Of a DNA stretch of 25,815 nucleotides, positions 1 through 7,346 are shown piece after piece. Positions within the stretch are counted from its first letter, which is position 1, and every line of letters starts with the position of its first letter. The stretch covers positions 1 to 25,815 of the forward strand of contig JBEIRY010000020.1 in assembly GCA_040375675.1 (NCBI GenBank). Reading direction: 5' to 3'. The notes under the pieces were generated by a model, which was not told the origin of the DNA, made no database searches, and saw only the letters and a program-made list of their open reading frames with translations. This DNA comes from CAIUSP01 sp040375675 (lineage in GTDB: Bacteria; Actinomycetota; Thermoleophilia; Solirubrobacterales; 70-9). Both the position numbers and the translations under genes were made by a program.

Positions 1-4
1 GCGT

Positions 5-865
5 ATGAATCCCTTGTTGTCACTACCGCTGCTCCTCGGGGCGCTAGCCGCCGGCGCACTGCTCTCCTTCGCGACCCATGACGCAGTGCGATCACTTCCG
101 AGATTTGCCAGGTGGCTCAGCTCGAGTCTTGTTCCACTGCGGCGCGCCGGAGATGAGGGGTACCTGCCAGATCAGGCGGAGCGGAGGCGTCTTGCACTGC
201 TTGCCACCGGCGCAGCCTTGCTGCTGATCGTGTTCGTAACCGGCCTTGGGCCGTTGATGCTGCTGGCAGCTGCGGGACCTCCATTGGCGCTTGCTGTAAT
301 CAAGCGCAGGAGAGCCAGATACAGGCATCGGGTGGAGGCAGCGATTCCTGAGGTAACAGCCGCAGTTGGCGACGCGCTTGCCGGCGGCGCATCGCTGCAG
401 GGCGCACTTTCCGAGGCCGGTCTATCGCTGCAAGGCCCACCAGCCAAGGAGTTTGCCCGTGTGAGAGTGGATCTGGAATTGGGGATGTCTGCACGCGGTT
501 CACTCGAGAGCCTGGCCAGAAGGCTGCGATCGGAGAGGGTCGATGCACTGGTGACGCTCTTGCTTTCAGGCTCGGCGTCTGGTGGAGATCTGGTTTTGCT
601 GCTTCGACGGTTTGGTGAGGCTGAACTCAGCCGCCGCCGCGCATTGAGAGACGCAAGCTCCGCGACCGCTCAAGCTCGCTACACCGGAATGCTCGTCGTT
701 GCACTTCCGGCAGGCGCAGCTCTCTTTGCTGAGCTTGTGAGGCCTGGCTTCTTCGGCGGGATACTCCGAGATCCGGCCTCGTCCATGCTTCTCGTCCTTG
801 CCGGATTGCTGCAGGTGTTGGGGCTTTTTGTGGTCAGGCGGCTTGGCAGGGCGGCTGAGCGGTGA
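5..865 (+). CDS. TadB-like type II secretion F-domain membrane protein
   Basis: This 286-residue protein looks like the inner-membrane platform subunit TadB of a Tad/Flp pilus or related type IV filament system. Such proteins sit beside the assembly ATPase and organise pilin extrusion. Hydrophobic segments lie near residues 1-22, 62-98, 226-248 and 260-280. The cytoplasmic T2SSF-type helical domain lies between, about residues 108-220, with the usual acidic and Arg-rich helices and a GGDL turn. The ATG at base 5 is the first start visible, but upstream sequence (ribosome site, likely tadA ATPase) is outside the window, so the start is not firmly fixed. Its stop overlaps the next start in a GTGA junction, which indicates translational coupling to the paralogous downstream gene. 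The family call is confident. Whether the system makes pili, competence filaments or a secretion apparatus cannot be told from here. Confidence 0.8.
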   Translation: MNPLLSLPLLLGALAAGALLSFATHDAVRSLPRFARWLSSSLVPLRRAGDEGYLPDQAERRRLALLATGAALLLIVFVTGLGPLMLLAAAGPPLALAVIKRRRARYRHRVEAAIPEVTAAVGDALAGGASLQGALSEAGLSLQGPPAKEFARVRVDLELGMSARGSLESLARRLRSERVDALVTLLLSGSASGGDLVLLLRRFGEAELSRRRALRDASSATAQARYTGMLVVALPAGAALFAELVRPGFFGGILRDPASSMLLVLAGLLQVLGLFVVRRLGRAAER

Positions 866-1704
866 TACTGCTTCTTGCCAGTCTCGCTTTCCTGTTGGCC
901 TTGGCTGGTGCCATGGATCTCCTGCGCGGTTACGGCGTACGTGTGGATGCACTGATCCGTCGCGCAGCCGGAGTCAAAGTCTCGTGGGCGGGTACCAGCC
1001 GGTCGATCGCGGAGGTTTTCGATTCTCTGGGCACCGAGCACAGGTTGCGCCGCGCCGGGTTGGAGTTCGAGATGCCTGTATCCCGTTTGATGCTCATGAA
1101 GGCGTTTGCGTGCCTGTCGGGTTTGATCGTCGGTGCTGCGATGGCATATCTGGCTGGCGGGGGGCGGCTGCTTACTGCGATCGCCTTGGCGATGCCCGTG
1201 GTGTTCTTCCTGGCGCCGGACGCCGCACTCGAGTGGATCGGCCGCAAGAGGTCGCGGATGATCGAGCGCGGTCTTTCTGACGCTCTCGATCTGGCCGCGA
1301 ATGGAATCGGGAGCGGGGAGGACCCCCTCGGCGCGTTATCCGGATCCTCAGGGCGGGCTGGGCCTCTAGGGCTGGAGCTGCGCATGCTCTCGGCCGAGCG
1401 CGACTGCGGACTCAATCGCACAGAGGTGTTGGCGGGCCTGAAGGAGAGGGTTCCGATACCTGAGATTGCGACTCTGTCGGCAGCCATCGAGCGGTCTGCT
1501 CGATTTGGCTCCCCCGTGAGCGAAAGGTTCCGTCAGCAGGCTGAAGAAATCAGGCGCTCCCAGAGGCGTCGAATTTCCGAACAGGCCGCAAGGTCATCTC
1601 CGCGTATTCAGCTGGTTGTGGCGCTGCTGTTGGTTCCCTCGGTGCTGTTGATGATCGCCGCCGGTCTGCTGTCGAACCTGGGATCGTTCATCTCGGGTCT
1701 CTGA
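862..1704 (+). CDS. TadC-like type II secretion F-domain membrane protein
   Basis: The second T2SSF-family platform protein has 280 residues and begins at a GTG that overlaps the preceding stop (GTGA, 862-865). It has an N-terminal membrane anchor (about residues 1-18), a two-segment hydrophobic block (about 77-120), a cytoplasmic helical domain (about 125-245, containing a run of basic residues RRSQRRR) and a C-terminal membrane helix (about 250-272). In Tad systems TadB and TadC are adjacent paralogues that form the inner-membrane platform, and the tandem here matches that. It is the last gene of its transcription unit: a hairpin followed by T residues lies about 95 bases downstream, before the division cluster promoter. 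TadC is inferred from order and domain architecture, because sequence alone separates TadB and TadC poorly. Confidence 0.75.
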   Translation: MILLLASLAFLLALAGAMDLLRGYGVRVDALIRRAAGVKVSWAGTSRSIAEVFDSLGTEHRLRRAGLEFEMPVSRLMLMKAFACLSGLIVGAAMAYLAGGGRLLTAIALAMPVVFFLAPDAALEWIGRKRSRMIERGLSDALDLAANGIGSGEDPLGALSGSSGRAGPLGLELRMLSAERDCGLNRTEVLAGLKERVPIPEIATLSAAIERSARFGSPVSERFRQQAEEIRRSQRRRISEQAARSSPRIQLVVALLLVPSVLLMIAAGLLSNLGSFISGL

Positions 1705-1735
1705 GCCGGCGATTTCAATCTGATTCGCGGCACCG

Positions 1736-1753
1736 CTGCAAACCGCCTTGCAG
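1736..1753 (+). repeat. Small inverted repeat after tadC-like gene
   Basis: CTGCAA (1736-1741) and TTGCAG (1748-1753) form a perfect 6-bp dyad around a 6-base spacer, 32 bases after the TadC-like stop. A G-rich run follows rather than a T tract, so this is not a convincing terminator by itself. It may be a 3'-end processing hairpin or chance. Confidence 0.3.
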
Positions 1754-1798
1754 TTTGGGGGCTGTCTGGACTCTCCCTTTGCTGCCCTGAAAACGGGA

Positions 1799-1826
1799 AA
1801 AACCGCTTTAGAGAGCGGTTTTATTG
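1799..1826 (+). terminator. Rho-independent terminator between tad genes and dcw cluster
   Basis: AAAACCGCT (1799-1807) and AGCGGTTTT (1814-1822) are a perfect 9-bp inverted repeat with a 6-base loop, and the 3' arm runs into TTTTATT. Because A residues precede the left arm, the hairpin could act in both directions. It separates the tad-like unit from the mraZ promoter about 55 bases downstream. Confidence 0.8.
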
Positions 1827-1872
1827 CTATCTCGGCGCTCGACGGAGGTTACGTCCGGTGGACCATATGGAA

Positions 1873-1912
1873 TGGCCGTGTTGCGAAGTGGGGCGAAGTG
1901 GGTTAGCGTGTC
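1873..1912 (+). promoter_or_regulatory. MraZ operator: four 10-bp phased GTG boxes
   Basis: Two perfect tandem copies of GCGAAGTGGG occupy 1883-1892 and 1893-1902. In the same 10-bp register, GTGTT (1878-1882) and GTGTC (1908-1912) flank them, so GTG cores fall at 1878, 1888, 1898 and 1908. MraZ is known to bind upstream of its own operon at short direct repeats with a G/T-rich core (TGGG- or GTG-type) repeated about every 10 bp, and the pattern GTGT-GTGG-GTGG-GTGT fits that. The boxes cover the predicted -35 to -10 interval, so MraZ binding would block RNA polymerase (inference). Confidence 0.75.
1881..1909 (+). promoter_or_regulatory. Candidate promoter of the mraZ/dcw operon
   Basis: TTGCGA (1881-1886) and TAGCGT (1904-1909, fitting the actinobacterial TAnnnT -10) are separated by 17 bases, which predicts a start near 1916 and a leader of about 120 bases before mraZ. 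The elements are not full consensus. The exact coincidence with the MraZ repeats is the best support. Confidence 0.5.
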
Positions 1913-1932
1913 GCTCCTGAAGTTGGTTAACA

Positions 1933-1975
1933 GGGCCGGGGAGATGAGGTTCCTCCCACCTCACCTCTCCGGCCC
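1933..1975 (+). promoter_or_regulatory. Long leader hairpin upstream of mraZ (mraW-RNA-like candidate)
   Basis: Bases 1933-1949 pair with 1959-1975 over 17 positions, with one G-U wobble and one A-C mismatch, around a 9-base loop UUCCUCCCA (1950-1958). No T tract follows, so it is not an ordinary terminator. The pyrimidine loop contains CCUCC, the same core as the anti-Shine-Dalgarno of 16S rRNA. It can pair with the purine-rich stretch just before mraZ (GGGAG 2022-2026 or AGGAA 2028-2032). From memory, Rfam holds an actinobacterial 'mraW RNA' upstream of this operon that also has a C/U-rich conserved loop. Membership here is untested. Confidence 0.6.
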
Positions 1976-2005
1976 GCTCCGAATCCTCTTGATCCAAATC
2001 GGAGC
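1976..2005 (+). repeat. Second mraZ leader dyad
   Basis: GCTCCGA (1976-1982) and TCGGAGC (1999-2005) form a perfect 7-bp stem with a 16-base loop, directly abutting the long leader hairpin and ending 33 bases before the mraZ start. The two stems would stack in the leader RNA. The arrangement suggests a structured regulatory leader but no ligand or mechanism can be read from it. Confidence 0.45.
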
Positions 2006-2038
2006 GGCCAGCTCGGGAAAAGGGAGCAGGAACCCAAT

Positions 2039-2479
2039 ATGTCTTTTCGCGGTCAATTCGAACACAGCCTTGATGCCAAAGACCGGCTAACGGTCCCCTC
2101 GCGCTTTCGAGCTGCGCTGGCTGATGGAGTAGTTCTAGCCAAAGGGCTGCACCCCTCTGTGTGGGTTTTCTCTCCCGAGGGATACGAGCGCTTCACGCAG
2201 CGATTCCTGGGTACGACCAATCCGCTTGGGCAGAAGGGGCGCAAGATGCGCGTGTACTTTGCCGGCAACTCGTTCGACGAGTCGATCGACTCCGCAGGCC
2301 GCATCCGCATTCCGAAGAAGTTGATGGAGCACGCCTCGCTGAGCGAGGGGCCGTGCGCCGTCGTAGGCGCGGATGAGTGGTTCGAGATCTGGACGCCTGA
2401 TGCCTGGAGCTCTTATGAAAAGGATCTCGATGCAGAGATTGCCGATGTGGCCGAAAACCTTGCTGAGGCGGGAGAGTAG
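2039..2479 (+). CDS. mraZ: Transcriptional regulator MraZ
   Basis: MraZ has 146 residues, normal for the family, and is built from two SpoVT/AbrB-like swapped-hairpin DNA-binding repeats. The signature loops are DAKDR (residues 12-16, followed by LTVPSRFR) and DSAGR (residues 84-88, followed by IRIPKK). In characterised species ring-shaped MraZ oligomers bind direct repeats upstream of mraZ and usually repress the division and cell-wall cluster. The phased GTG repeats at 1873-1912 are the obvious target, which implies autoregulation. The ATG at 2039 is preceded by GGGAG and AGG purine tracts and yields the family-typical MSFRGQFEHSLDAK start. Its TAG stop lies 2 bases before rsmH, whose ribosome site (GGGAGAG) is embedded in the mraZ end, so the two are co-translated. 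Confidence 0.95.
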   Translation: MSFRGQFEHSLDAKDRLTVPSRFRAALADGVVLAKGLHPSVWVFSPEGYERFTQRFLGTTNPLGQKGRKMRVYFAGNSFDESIDSAGRIRIPKKLMEHASLSEGPCAVVGADEWFEIWTPDAWSSYEKDLDAEIADVAENLAEAGE

Positions 2480-2481
2480 AA

Positions 2482-3486
2482 ATGGCTACCGCAACGCACC
2501 GAATTCACCACTCGGCGTCGAATACTGCTTACGTGCCCGCTGACCACGAACCCGTACTCCTGCCTGAGTTGATCGATGTTCTCGATCTCGAAGAGGGCCA
2601 GACCGTGCTCGATTGCACCTTTGGTGCAGGTGGTCACGCTCGCGCGGTGGCAGAGATACTCGGACCAGACGGAGAGTTGATCTGTGTCGATCGCGACCCC
2701 AGCACCCGCGACCGCTGGGCTGACTTCGCTGAGAGTGCACCCTGCCGGACACGCTATCTACAGGCGAACTTCGTCTCTGCGCTCGAGGGCCTGCGCGGCG
2801 AGGGCGTGCGCCCGGATGCGATCTACATGGATCTCGGAATGAGCTCGATGCAGGTCGATGCCTGGGATCGCGGCTTCTCATATGCCTATGACGCGCCGCT
2901 CGATATGCGGATGGACCCCTCGCAGGATCTCTCTGCCCTCACCGTTTGCAATGACTGGCCTCAGGAGAAGATCGCCCGCGCCTTGAGCGAGTACGGCGAA
3001 GAGCGTCGCGCCGGCGCAATTGCTCGCGAGATCGTCTCTCGCCGGCCGCTCGGGACCACCTCCGAACTCGTCGCTGCCGTCAAAGCAGCTATTCCACCGG
3101 CCGAGAGGTTCGGCCGGGGCAATCCGGCAAAACGGACCTTTCAGGCAATCAGGATCGCGGTCAACGCAGAGATAGAGTCGCTCGAGATGGCCTTGCCGCT
3201 TGCGTGGGAGAGACTTCCGGTCGGAGGTCGCCTTGCCGTAATCAGTTTCCACTCGCTCGAAGACCGTCCGACCAAGCGCTTCCTCGTGGATCGCGCAAAG
3301 GGGTGCGTGTGTCCGCCAGAGATTCCCGTTTGCGTCTGTGGTCGCGAACCGGAGGCAGAGTTGATCACCCGTAGGGCGATCGCTCCAACGCCAGAAGAGG
3401 TAGATCGCAACCCGCGCTCTTCCTCTGCGCACCTTCGCTGCGCAGAGAAACTTCGCTTCGCCGATCAATCGGAGAGTGGACCCTGA
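2482..3486 (+). CDS. rsmH: 16S rRNA (cytosine1402-N4)-methyltransferase RsmH
   Basis: RsmH (old name MraW) uses S-adenosylmethionine to N4-methylate C1402 in the ribosomal decoding centre. At 334 residues it is full length. Visible motifs are CTFGAGGH (45-52, cofactor loop), DLGMSS (117-122), GFSY with PLDMRM (131-144), NPAKRTFQAIRI (214-225), SFHSLEDR (255-262), and a Cys-rich CVCPPEIPVCVCG segment (275-287) common in the family. The ATG at 2482 follows GGGAGAG at the correct distance. The stop overlaps the next ATG by one base (TGATG). Position two in the cluster, right after mraZ, is the standard arrangement. Confidence 0.97.
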   Translation: MATATHRIHHSASNTAYVPADHEPVLLPELIDVLDLEEGQTVLDCTFGAGGHARAVAEILGPDGELICVDRDPSTRDRWADFAESAPCRTRYLQANFVSALEGLRGEGVRPDAIYMDLGMSSMQVDAWDRGFSYAYDAPLDMRMDPSQDLSALTVCNDWPQEKIARALSEYGEERRAGAIAREIVSRRPLGTTSELVAAVKAAIPPAERFGRGNPAKRTFQAIRIAVNAEIESLEMALPLAWERLPVGGRLAVISFHSLEDRPTKRFLVDRAKGCVCPPEIPVCVCGREPEAELITRRAIAPTPEEVDRNPRSSSAHLRCAEKLRFADQSESGP

Positions 3487-4097
3487 TGCCCGCTAGCGCC
3501 TCTGCGGCCCGAACCGCCCCGGTCCGCCACAACGTCCAGGTTCGTACTCGTCGCGCCACGCCGGCTCGAAACCGCCCAAGCACCCCGTCAGCTGCTCGCT
3601 CCGCAAATGCTCGTCGCGCAGCGGCTGCGCAGCGGGCAAGAGCGCGAACCGCCACCCGCCAGCCAGGCAGCGCATCCAGGCCGCGCACCAAGGCGATTGG
3701 TTCGGCCGGAGCAGGGGTTGCCGCCATTCCCGGAGCAGCAGTCCGCAGCGCCGTGGCGGTCAGGGATATCTCTGAGTCGTCGCTCATCAGGAGGATGACC
3801 CGCGGTCGAGCCTGGGTTGCGGTGCTCGCGACGATGCTGTTCGGGATCGTCGCGCTCAATGTCTACAGCGTCAGCTTGAACGTCAAGGCGAGTGCCGCCG
3901 CAACCAGTATCGATCGCCTCGAGCGAGACAACTCCGCGATCAGGGGCGAGATTGCCGAGCGCCTCTCGAGCGATCAAGTGGAGGCGGCAGCTCCTTCGCT
4001 CGGGATGATCGTCGTCGATCCGACCGATGTTCGCTACCTCAGCACCAGCTCGGACGACGCAGAGCAGGCGGCCCGCAACCTCGGATATACGCGTTAG
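3486..4097 (+). CDS. ftsL: FtsL-like divisome protein
   Basis: This is a single-pass bitopic septum protein of 203 residues. Residues 1-105 form an Ala/Arg/Pro-rich, strongly basic, probably disordered cytoplasmic tail. A membrane helix lies at about 109-131, a short coiled coil at about 136-165 (IDRLERDNSAIRGEI) and an ending with the typical A-xx-LGM segment at 168-174. FtsL pairs with the FtsB/DivIC-type protein and FtsQ, and activates FtsW-FtsI. Identification rests on topology and on its fixed position between rsmH and ftsI, because FtsL sequences are poorly conserved. The tail makes it about twice the length of E. coli FtsL, and basic extensions are frequent in actinobacteria. It starts at an ATG overlapping the rsmH stop, and ftsI follows after 12 bases containing a GGAG ribosome site. 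Confidence 0.85.
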   Translation: MPASASAARTAPVRHNVQVRTRRATPARNRPSTPSAARSANARRAAAAQRARARTATRQPGSASRPRTKAIGSAGAGVAAIPGAAVRSAVAVRDISESSLIRRMTRGRAWVAVLATMLFGIVALNVYSVSLNVKASAAATSIDRLERDNSAIRGEIAERLSSDQVEAAAPSLGMIVVDPTDVRYLSTSSDDAEQAARNLGYTR

Positions 4098-4109
4098 GAG
4101 CGGGCGGCA

Positions 4110-5768
4110 GTGCGAGCGATCAATCGCAGGGTCGGTCTTCTCTTCGGAGTATTCGCACTGGTCCTGTTCGCGGCGCTTCTCAGGGCCGGCTGGCTGCAGG
4201 TTGTCAAGAGCGGCGATCTTCAGGCGCAGGCTCGCGAACAGCAGGTGGCCGAGGTCAAGGTTCCGGGCCTGCGGGGCCGGGTTCTGGACCGCAGGGGCAA
4301 CCCGCTGGCGCTGAGCGAGGATGCGGTAGATGTGGTCGCGACCCCGTACCAGATCAAGGATCCGGCAATGACCGCTGCGCGTCTTGCTCCATATGTGACT
4401 GCCTCACCAACGGATATCTCCAATGCGATCTCCGATCCCACCTCCGGGTTTGCCTATGTGTCGAAGGGCGTGAGTCTGTTCGACGGCAAGAAGATCGAGG
4501 ACCTCGGGATACCCGGAATCACCACTCTTTCGACCAGCCGACGCGTGTATCCACAGGGGACCGTTGCAGCTCAGGTGCTCGGCGCGGTCGGCAGCGAGAA
4601 TCAGGGCCTGACGGGCCTCGAGGCAGGTCAGCAGTCGGTGCTCGGTGCAAGCGACGGAAGCCAGGAGATCGTCTATGACGCCCGCGGCTATCCGCTTCGC
4701 TTCGAGACCTCCAAAGAAGCCACGATGGGCCGGGATATCCAACTCACGATCGATTCCTCGATCCAGGCAAAGGCCGAAGAGGCGGTGGCCTCGGTTGGTC
4801 AGCGGTACGCGGCAAAGAACGCCGCTGCCGTGGTGATGAATCCCAACACCGGCGATGTTCTCGCAATGGCCAGTTGGCCCGGATTCGACCCGCATGACCT
4901 CTCGAGCGCAACCAACGAGGATCTGCTCAACCGTCCGACCGGCTACACCTACGAGCCCGGCTCGACCTTCAAGGCTTTCACCGTTGCCGGTGCTCTCGAA
5001 GACGGCGTGGTGACCCCGAACTCCTCGTTCACCCTCGCCCCGAAGATCAAGGTCTACGACCGGGTGATAAGCGAGTCGCATCCCCGGCCGACGGTGACTC
5101 TCTCGGTGGACCAGATTCTTGCCCAGTCATCCAACGTCGGCGCGGTTACGATCGGGCTCGAGCAAGGTGCCGACAGGTTCTCCAGTTGGGTCGACCGTTT
5201 CGGGTTCGGTAAGCAGACCGGAATCCAGTTCCCGGCGGAGGAGCAGGGGATCGTTCCGACGCGCGACGAGTACTCCGGCTCTTCCATGGGCAACCTTCCG
5301 ATCGGCCAGGGACTATCGGTGACTCCGATCCAGATGGCGACCGCTTATTCGGCCATTGCCAACGGCGGCAAGTTGCTGGCCCCGAGGCTCGTCACCAAAG
5401 TCGACGGCACCCCCACGACACCAGCCCACAAGCCGAAGCGGATCATCAGCGAGAGCACCGCTGCCAGTGTCCGTGAGATGCTCAAAGGCGTTGTCGAGGC
5501 CGGCGGTACCGCAGCAGAGGTTTCGGTTCCCAACTACACCCTTGCCGGCAAGACCGGTACCGCAGAGAAGGCAGAAGGGGGCGGCTACTCCGAGACCAAG
5601 TACGTGGCCTCCTTCGTTGGGTTCGCGCCCGCCGACAACCCTCAACTCGTGATTGCCGTGCTGGTCGATGAACCGCAGTACGAGACGGCTGGCGGCAAGG
5701 TCGCTGCTCCGGTAGTCGCAGACATTGCTTCGTATGCGCTGCCCTACCTCGGGATAGCCCCGGGCTAG
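4110..5768 (+). CDS. ftsI: Septal peptidoglycan transpeptidase FtsI (PBP3-type)
   Basis: FtsI is a class B penicillin-binding protein that crosslinks septal peptidoglycan together with the glycosyltransferase FtsW. The 552 residues comprise a short cytoplasmic start, one membrane anchor (about 8-30), a pedestal/dimerisation domain (about 50-200, with RGRVLDRRG at 55-63) and a transpeptidase domain (about 235-545). The active-site triads are all present: STFK with nucleophile Ser285 and Lys288, SSN (340-342) and KTGT (481-484). No PASTA domains follow, as expected for the divisome-specific enzyme. The GTG start at 4110 is preceded by AGGAG nine bases upstream. The TAG stop is followed by 66 bases containing a palindrome and a -10-like box before murE, the first sizeable gap in the operon. 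Confidence 0.96.
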   Translation: MRAINRRVGLLFGVFALVLFAALLRAGWLQVVKSGDLQAQAREQQVAEVKVPGLRGRVLDRRGNPLALSEDAVDVVATPYQIKDPAMTAARLAPYVTASPTDISNAISDPTSGFAYVSKGVSLFDGKKIEDLGIPGITTLSTSRRVYPQGTVAAQVLGAVGSENQGLTGLEAGQQSVLGASDGSQEIVYDARGYPLRFETSKEATMGRDIQLTIDSSIQAKAEEAVASVGQRYAAKNAAAVVMNPNTGDVLAMASWPGFDPHDLSSATNEDLLNRPTGYTYEPGSTFKAFTVAGALEDGVVTPNSSFTLAPKIKVYDRVISESHPRPTVTLSVDQILAQSSNVGAVTIGLEQGADRFSSWVDRFGFGKQTGIQFPAEEQGIVPTRDEYSGSSMGNLPIGQGLSVTPIQMATAYSAIANGGKLLAPRLVTKVDGTPTTPAHKPKRIISESTAASVREMLKGVVEAGGTAAEVSVPNYTLAGKTGTAEKAEGGGYSETKYVASFVGFAPADNPQLVIAVLVDEPQYETAGGKVAAPVVADIASYALPYLGIAPG

Positions 5769-5788
5769 GCGCAAACAGGGCGTTTTCC

Positions 5789-5807
5789 GGCCATTCCCGG
5801 GAAGGCC
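5789..5807 (+). repeat. Palindrome in the ftsI-murE gap
   Basis: TTCCCGGGAA (5794-5803) is a perfect 10-bp palindrome. Outer GGCC boxes (5789-5792 and 5804-5807) extend the dyad with one extra A on the left. With no loop it is more likely a protein-binding dyad than an RNA hairpin. It ends 14 bases before the murE -10-like box, a reasonable operator position (inference). Confidence 0.35.
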
Positions 5808-5821
5808 TCCAGCCTCACTCC

Positions 5822-5834
5822 TAGAATCGGTCGC
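5822..5834 (+). promoter_or_regulatory. -10-like box for a leaderless murE transcript
   Basis: TAGAAT (5822-5827) fits TAnnnT and lies 7 bases before the murE ATG, which would put transcription start at or next to the start codon. No Shine-Dalgarno sequence precedes murE, which fits leaderless translation. No recognisable -35 is present at 16-18 bases, so the element is tentative. Confidence 0.45.
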
Positions 5835-7346
5835 ATGCAACTGGACGAGCTCTTGCGTGCGGTTGGTGTCGACTCTCGCCTGATCGGTGAGGGGGCGGTC
5901 GAGGTTTCCTCGCTTGCCTATGACAGTCGGCGGGTCGATCCCGGCGCGCTGTTCTTCTGCGTGCCCGGAGTGGGCGATACGGATGGACACGACTTCGCTG
6001 ACAAGGCGGTAGAGGCGGGGGCGATTGCGTTGGTGGTCGAAAGAGAGCTCGATCTACCCGTTTCGCAGGTGGTGGTGGAGGATTCGCGCGCGGCGATGGC
6101 GCCGATCGCCTCGAGGTTCTTCGGTGATCCGACCGCCGAGATGGTCGTGATCGGAATCACGGGTACCAACGGAAAGACGACCACCTCCTTCCTCGTCCGG
6201 TCGTTGATCGAGGCATCGGGTCGGAGATGCGGACTCCTCGGGACCGTCAAGCAGGTGGTTGGCGGCAAGGATTCAGAGGCAGACAGGACAACGCCAGAGG
6301 CGATAGATCTTCAAGAGACCTTTCGCGAAATGCTCGACGCCGGAGACACTGCCTGCGTGATGGAGGTGTCCTCTCACGCGCTCGCGCTTAGGCGCGCGGC
6401 AAGCATTCATTTCGACGCGAAGGTCTTCACCAACCTGACCCAAGATCATCTCGACTTCCACCCCGGGATGGAGGAGTACTTCGAGGCCAAAAAGCTTCTC
6501 TTTGCAGTCGAGGGCGGCGTGCCCGAGATGGAACTCGAAGGCGGTGTCTCTGTAGTCAACGTCGATGACCCGTATGGCCGGCGTCTGGCGGATGAGATCG
6601 ATGATGCCCCTGCCTTGGTGACATTTTCGGCGGATGGAGGGCTGGCGACCTTGAGCGCTCGCGGCGTGACCTACGACGCAAGCGGTTCGAACTTCATCTG
6701 CCTCGGCTCTGATGGCGTCGAGTTCGAGGCAAGGACTCCACTGCCGGGGCGATTCAACGTGGAAAACGCCATGGCGGCCCTTGGTGTTGCCGTCGCACTG
6801 GATCTCGACCTGGCCGCAGCGGCGGATGCGTTGGAAAGCGCCGAGCAGGTCCCGGGGAGGTTCGAGTCCATCCACGCTGGCCAGTCATTTGCAGCGATAG
6901 TGGATTACGCCCATACGCCCGACTCGCTGGAGAATGTACTCGCTGCCGCGCGACCGCTGACCGCAGGAAAGCTCGTTGCGGTTTTCGGTTGCGGCGGCGA
7001 TCGTGACCGCGACAAGCGTCCCCTGATGGGTAGAGCAGGGGCAGAGCTTGCTGATCTCGCGATCATCACCTCCGACAACCCCCGCTCGGAGGAGCCGGCG
7101 GCGATACTCGAGCAGGTTCTCGCCGGCGCTAGCGAGGTCGATGGTGCGGAAATCGAGGTAATCGGGGATCGGCGCGAGGCGATCAGGCGATCGATCGAAG
7201 GCCTCGGGGAGGGAGACACCGTTGTGGTCGCCGGCAAGGGGCACGAGCAAGGCCAGGAATTCGAGGGCGGGAGGAAGATTCCGTTCGACGATCGCGAGGT
7301 GGTGCGCGAGGAGATCGTCGCTTCGATGGAGCAGGCCGATGAGTGA
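5835..7346 (+). CDS. murE: UDP-MurNAc-tripeptide synthetase MurE (meso-DAP adding)
   Basis: MurE adds the third stem-peptide amino acid to UDP-MurNAc-L-Ala-D-Glu using ATP in the cytoplasm. The 503-residue length is normal. Motifs are the N-terminal UDP-binding domain, P-loop GITGTNGKTT (107-116), EVSSHAL (177-183), the NLTQDHLDFH stretch (200-209), a carbamylated-Lys candidate in YFEAKKLLF (215-223), DYAHTPD (357-363) and DNPRSEEP (414-421). DNPR is the known signature for meso-diaminopimelate rather than lysine specificity, so the peptidoglycan is probably meso-DAP type. The ATG at 5835 has no ribosome site but a -10-like box 7 bases upstream. The stop lies inside the start of murF (8-base overlap), which indicates coupling. 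Confidence 0.97.
   Translation: MQLDELLRAVGVDSRLIGEGAVEVSSLAYDSRRVDPGALFFCVPGVGDTDGHDFADKAVEAGAIALVVERELDLPVSQVVVEDSRAAMAPIASRFFGDPTAEMVVIGITGTNGKTTTSFLVRSLIEASGRRCGLLGTVKQVVGGKDSEADRTTPEAIDLQETFREMLDAGDTACVMEVSSHALALRRAASIHFDAKVFTNLTQDHLDFHPGMEEYFEAKKLLFAVEGGVPEMELEGGVSVVNVDDPYGRRLADEIDDAPALVTFSADGGLATLSARGVTYDASGSNFICLGSDGVEFEARTPLPGRFNVENAMAALGVAVALDLDLAAAADALESAEQVPGRFESIHAGQSFAAIVDYAHTPDSLENVLAAARPLTAGKLVAVFGCGGDRDRDKRPLMGRAGAELADLAIITSDNPRSEEPAAILEQVLAGASEVDGAEIEVIGDRREAIRRSIEGLGEGDTVVVAGKGHEQGQEFEGGRKIPFDDREVVREEIVASMEQADE

Noticed and set aside
1824..2090. 88-codon open frame from a TTG across the mraZ leader and start
   Set aside because: It runs through the MraZ boxes and leader hairpins, ends inside mraZ in another frame, has no ribosome site and no recognisable sequence.
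4095..4112. TAG stops of ftsL and ftsI are also in frame with the next gene (ftsI, murE), hinting at general UAG readthrough
   Set aside because: In-frame spacing has a one-in-three chance each, the gaps are 12 and 66 bases without family-like sequence, and mraZ and ftsQ also end at TAG with complete proteins. Amber is a normal stop here.
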